Of a stretch of DNA of 8,006 nt, positions 6,459-8,006 are shown one piece after another. This stretch comes from an uncultured Clostridia bacterium (lineage in GTDB: Bacteria > Bacillota > Clostridia > Oscillospirales > Oscillospiraceae): assembly GCA_947177005.1 (NCBI GenBank), contig CAMWSZ010000118.1, positions 1 through 8,006 on the forward strand. Direction: 5' to 3'. The translations under genes were made by a program, and so were the position numbers. The notes under the pieces were generated by a model. That model ran no database searches and was not told the DNA's origin. It worked only from the letters and a program-made list of their open reading frames with translations. The stretch's first letter is position 1; each line of letters opens with the position of its first letter.

Positions 6459-6750
6459 TTTCTCCTTTCACGATCAGGCATTGCCTTTATCGTCCTCCCA
6501 AAAATTTTACAGACTGGCCGCGGAACGGCTTGTCTCTGCAAGCACGTCCCCGACATCGACGTATTCCGCTTCAACGATAAAATAGTCCCCCCTCTCCATG
6601 GACATCGTTCGCTATGTAAATGGCAACACTGGTGTCTGTAAGAAAGTAATGATAGATTTCATCTTTATGCCATTACTTTCTTCACTTTCTCGACAGATTA
6701 TCCGTGCATACAATTACATCTACAGCGTAGCAGAAATTTGAATTGTTGGC
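6459..6750. other. Non-coding region upstream of the peptidase gene
   Basis: About 290 bp without a convincing gene. It holds the ribosome site of the peptidase gene, a 32-codon minus-strand open frame (6605-6507, no ribosome site, stop codon just upstream) that might be the tail of a lost gene, and a 12-bp inverted repeat at 6640-6682. I could not find a confident promoter for the peptidase gene. Confidence 0.6.
6640..6682. repeat. Perfect 12-bp inverted repeat upstream of the peptidase gene
   Basis: AAGAAAGTAATG (6640-6651) and CATTACTTTCTT (6671-6682) are exact inverted complements with a 19-nt gap. An outer pair TCTGT/ACAGA (6635-6639 with 6693-6697) may extend the stem past a bulge. No U-tract follows on either strand, so it is not a normal terminator. 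It could be an operator, an RNA structure in the peptidase leader, or the trace of a small mobile element. Confidence 0.55.
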
Positions 6751-6759
6751 AATAGGTTT

Positions 6760-6792
6760 TGCACGACTGGGTCAAAAACCTGCACGAGTGGG
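6760..6792 (+). promoter_or_regulatory. Two-site LytTR-like operator upstream of the SLH-protein remnant
   Basis: TGCACGACTGGG (6760-6771) and TGCACGAGTGGG (6781-6792) are direct repeats whose cores (CGACTGG and CGAGTGG) are 21 bp apart. Ten bp after the second core is CGGTTGACA (6802-6810). Order, spacing and the TTGACA position are identical to the operator before the kinase gene at 2240-2271, and even the flanking AATAG (6751-6755) is shared. This points to one regulator for both promoters, most simply the LytTR protein encoded at the left edge. Confidence 0.68.
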
Positions 6793-6804
6793 CATTTGGA
6801 ACGG

Positions 6805-6832
6805 TTGACACCTCCCTATTACAGTATATTTA
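6805..6832 (+). promoter_or_regulatory. Probable promoter of the former SLH surface-protein gene
   Basis: A perfect TTGACA (6805-6810) follows the LytTR-like sites. Candidate -10 sequences are TATATT (6825-6830, only 14 bp away) or TATTTA (6827-6832, 16 bp). Neither is ideal, which would fit an activator-dependent promoter. Confidence 0.5.
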
Positions 6833-6839
6833 CGGTGAG

Positions 6840-6866
6840 AGGCGCGGCAGCCAGCCGCGTCTTTTT
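6840..6866 (+). terminator. Hairpin with T-run just downstream of the SLH promoter
   Basis: AGGCGCGGC (6840-6848) pairs with GCCGCGTCT (6854-6862, one G-U pair) around the loop AGCCA, followed by TTTTT (6862-6866). It has the form of an intrinsic terminator lying right at or after the expected transcription start. It may act as a leader attenuator or simply be left over from rearrangement. Confidence 0.5.
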
Positions 6867-6911
6867 CTGCATCGTTGCCAAAACTATTAGAATGGGAGGG
6901 CATTGCTCTGA

Positions 6912-7748
6912 CGTCACCCTCCAAGGACTGACACGTCCGTCAGCCAGTCCGCCATCTCCAGCAAACCGAGCAAGGGCGACACTGTGACCGTCAGCCCCAA
7001 CAGGCCCAGCGCGGGAGATAAAGTCACTATCCAGCCCAAGCTTGACAACGGGTATGAGATAGACAAGATTACCGTCACCGACAGGAATGACAAGCCTGTG
7101 ACCGTTACAAAGAACCAGGACGGCATCTATTCCTTTACCCAGCCCAACGGCACAGTGAAAGTGGAGGTCAGTTACAAGCCCACAGAAACAACACCCGTAG
7201 AAACAACCTGGAACAATCCTTTTACAGATGTTTCTGAGGGTGCATGGTGCTATGACGCAGTACGGTATGTCTCCGCCAATGGGCTGATGAACGGTTACGG
7301 TAACGGATGCTTTGGCCCCGAAAATAACCTGTCCCGCGCCCAATTCGCGCAGATTCTTTATAACAAAGAGGATAGGCCCGGCGTCAACTATCTCTTGCAG
7401 TTTGAGGATGTTTCCAATGATGCATAGTACACCGAAGCCATCCGATGGGCCGCCAGCCAAGGCATTGTGGGCGGATATGGAGACGGGCGCTTCGGCCCCA
7501 ACAACAGCGTCACCCGTGAGCAGTTGGCGGTCATGCTCTGGCGCTATGTTGGGAGACTTGCTGCAACCAATAGAGAACTGCACTTCACCGACGTAGACCA
7601 GATCGGCGAATATGTCCTTGACGCTCTGCGCTGGGCCACGGAACTCGGCGCTGTCAATGGCTATAGCAACGGAGAGCTGCATCCCAAGGAACTGGCGACC
7701 CGCGCACAGGTGGCGCAGATGCTAAAAAATTTCTTGGAGAACCAATAA
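6912..7748 (+). pseudogene. Truncated S-layer-homology (SLH) surface protein with internal amber codon
   Basis: The frame is open from 6912 (a TGA lies at 6909-6911) to TAA at 7746, apart from one TAG at 7425-7427. It encodes a divergent InlB-type repeat (about 6972-7180: KGDTVTVSPNRPSAGDKVTI, then GYEIDKITV), a Thr/Pro-rich hinge, and three SLH domains. SLH1 (about 7215-7375) reads NPFTDVSEGAWCYDAVRYV and has NGYGNGCFGPE. SLH2 (7401-7556) reads FEDVSNDA-stop-YTEAIRWA and has GGYGDGRFGPN. SLH3 (7581-7740) has FTDVDQ and NGYSNGELHP. SLH domains anchor proteins to pyruvylated cell-wall polymers. The TAG stands where SLH2 normally has Trp (DAWY), so a single TGG-to-TAG change explains it. There is no signal peptide or ribosome site for this frame; GTG at 6984 falls inside the repeat domain. 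It is therefore the C-terminal remnant of a larger secreted protein, still behind a regulated promoter and ahead of a terminator. Confidence 0.88.
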
Positions 7749-7757
7749 TTTACAAAT

Positions 7758-7804
7758 CCTGGGCGGCGGGATGAAATGAACCCGCTACCCAAGGTTTTGT
7801 TTTT
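7758..7804 (+). terminator. Intrinsic terminator of the SLH gene
   Basis: CCTGGGCGGCGGG (7758-7770) pairs with CCCGCTACCCAAGG (7781-7794) with one mismatch, one wobble and one bulged A, around a 10-nt loop. TTTTGTTTTT follows. It starts 9 bp after the TAA of the SLH frame. Confidence 0.82.
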
Positions 7805-7838
7805 GTTCGCATCATCATAAGCAAGTCTCACATTTCCC

Positions 7839-8006
7839 CTTGACAACAGCTTTAGAAATACTCTTTCGATGACCAGCTCCTGATGTATGCCCAGCGACCG
7901 AACGCTACCGCCTGCGCCAGCATGGAGCTGTGGAATACAACTATGCGGCGGTGGATTAAGCCCGGTTCAAAGGGCATCGCCCTGATTCACAAGAACAGCA
8001 GGGGCA
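7839..8006 (+). pseudogene. Fragment of a conjugative-element helicase/methylase-type large protein (N-terminal region)
   Basis: From 7856 to the window end one frame reads SFDDQLLMYAQRP, NATACASMELWN and then MRRWIKPGSKGIALI. I recognise this as the conserved N-terminal region of the very large SNF2-helicase/N6-methylase-like proteins carried by clostridial conjugative transposons, usually YKYPF.DQLLIYAQRPDATACA...WN and RW.N.G.KGIALI. A TAG at 7853-7855 interrupts that frame just upstream. The frame one base apart (from 7839) reads LDNSFRN, which would join naturally as RNYSFDDQ if one base were restored, so a frameshift is likely. The usual preceding residues and start codon are absent, and the copy is probably dead at its 5' end. 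Whether it continues intact to the right cannot be seen. Confidence 0.65.

Noticed and set aside
6507..6605. 32-codon minus-strand frame (MERGDYFIVEAEYVDVGDVL...)
   Set aside because: The composition looks protein-like, but it has no ribosome site, a stop just upstream and no recognisable family; at most a gene tail.
6819..7682. 287-codon minus-strand frame antisense to the SLH remnant
   Set aside because: It is uninterrupted and so looks tempting, but the plus strand carries three recognisable SLH domains in one frame, and the minus frame has no ribosome site or known motif.
1..8006. CRISPR arrays, tRNA or rRNA genes
   Set aside because: No regularly spaced repeats of CRISPR type and no cloverleaf or rRNA-like segments were seen.

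Overview
The window looks like chromosomal DNA of a Gram-positive gut-type clostridium, possibly Oscillospiraceae. The evidence is GC-rich coding sequence with strong AGGAGG-type ribosome sites, a LytTR/GHKL two-component pair, two lipoproteins with LAGC lipoboxes, SLH (S-layer homology) repeats, and a fragment typical of clostridial conjugative elements. The taxonomic placement is inferred from gene style only.

Left part (1-2370): the C-terminal end of a LytTR response regulator (+) meets, tail to tail, a complete sensor histidine kinase (-) of 7TMR-DISM plus GHKL layout; their stop codons overlap. Upstream of the kinase is a divergent promoter region with two direct repeats exactly 21 bp apart, next to a TTGACA box.

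Middle-left (2368-4130): a lipoprotein with a GerMN-like C-terminal domain, a possible three-way-junction RNA, a decayed STAS (anti-anti-sigma) gene remnant, an intact AIM24/TIGR00266 family gene, and a strong hairpin terminator. This terminator can also serve the convergent gene to its right.

Middle-right (4160-6760): a 137-bp AT-rich imperfect palindrome that looks like a miniature mobile element, then a complete M13 (neprilysin/PepO-like) zinc metallopeptidase lipoprotein (-). The base composition of this peptidase is visibly less GC-rich than the genes on the left, which suggests a separate origin. About 300 bp of non-coding DNA with a 12-bp inverted repeat follows.

Right part (6751-8006): a second copy of the 21-bp-spaced direct repeat plus CGGTTGACA lies upstream of a broken surface-protein gene (InlB-like repeat plus three SLH domains). 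That gene has no start and one internal amber codon but keeps its own terminator. The window ends in a fragment of the large helicase/methylase-type protein of clostridial conjugative elements, so the right side is a graveyard of mobile and surface genes.

The main integrating idea is a LytTR circuit. The same two-site operator, in identical geometry, precedes both the kinase gene (autoregulation) and a surface-layer protein gene (target), which points to a signal-controlled cell-surface regulon.
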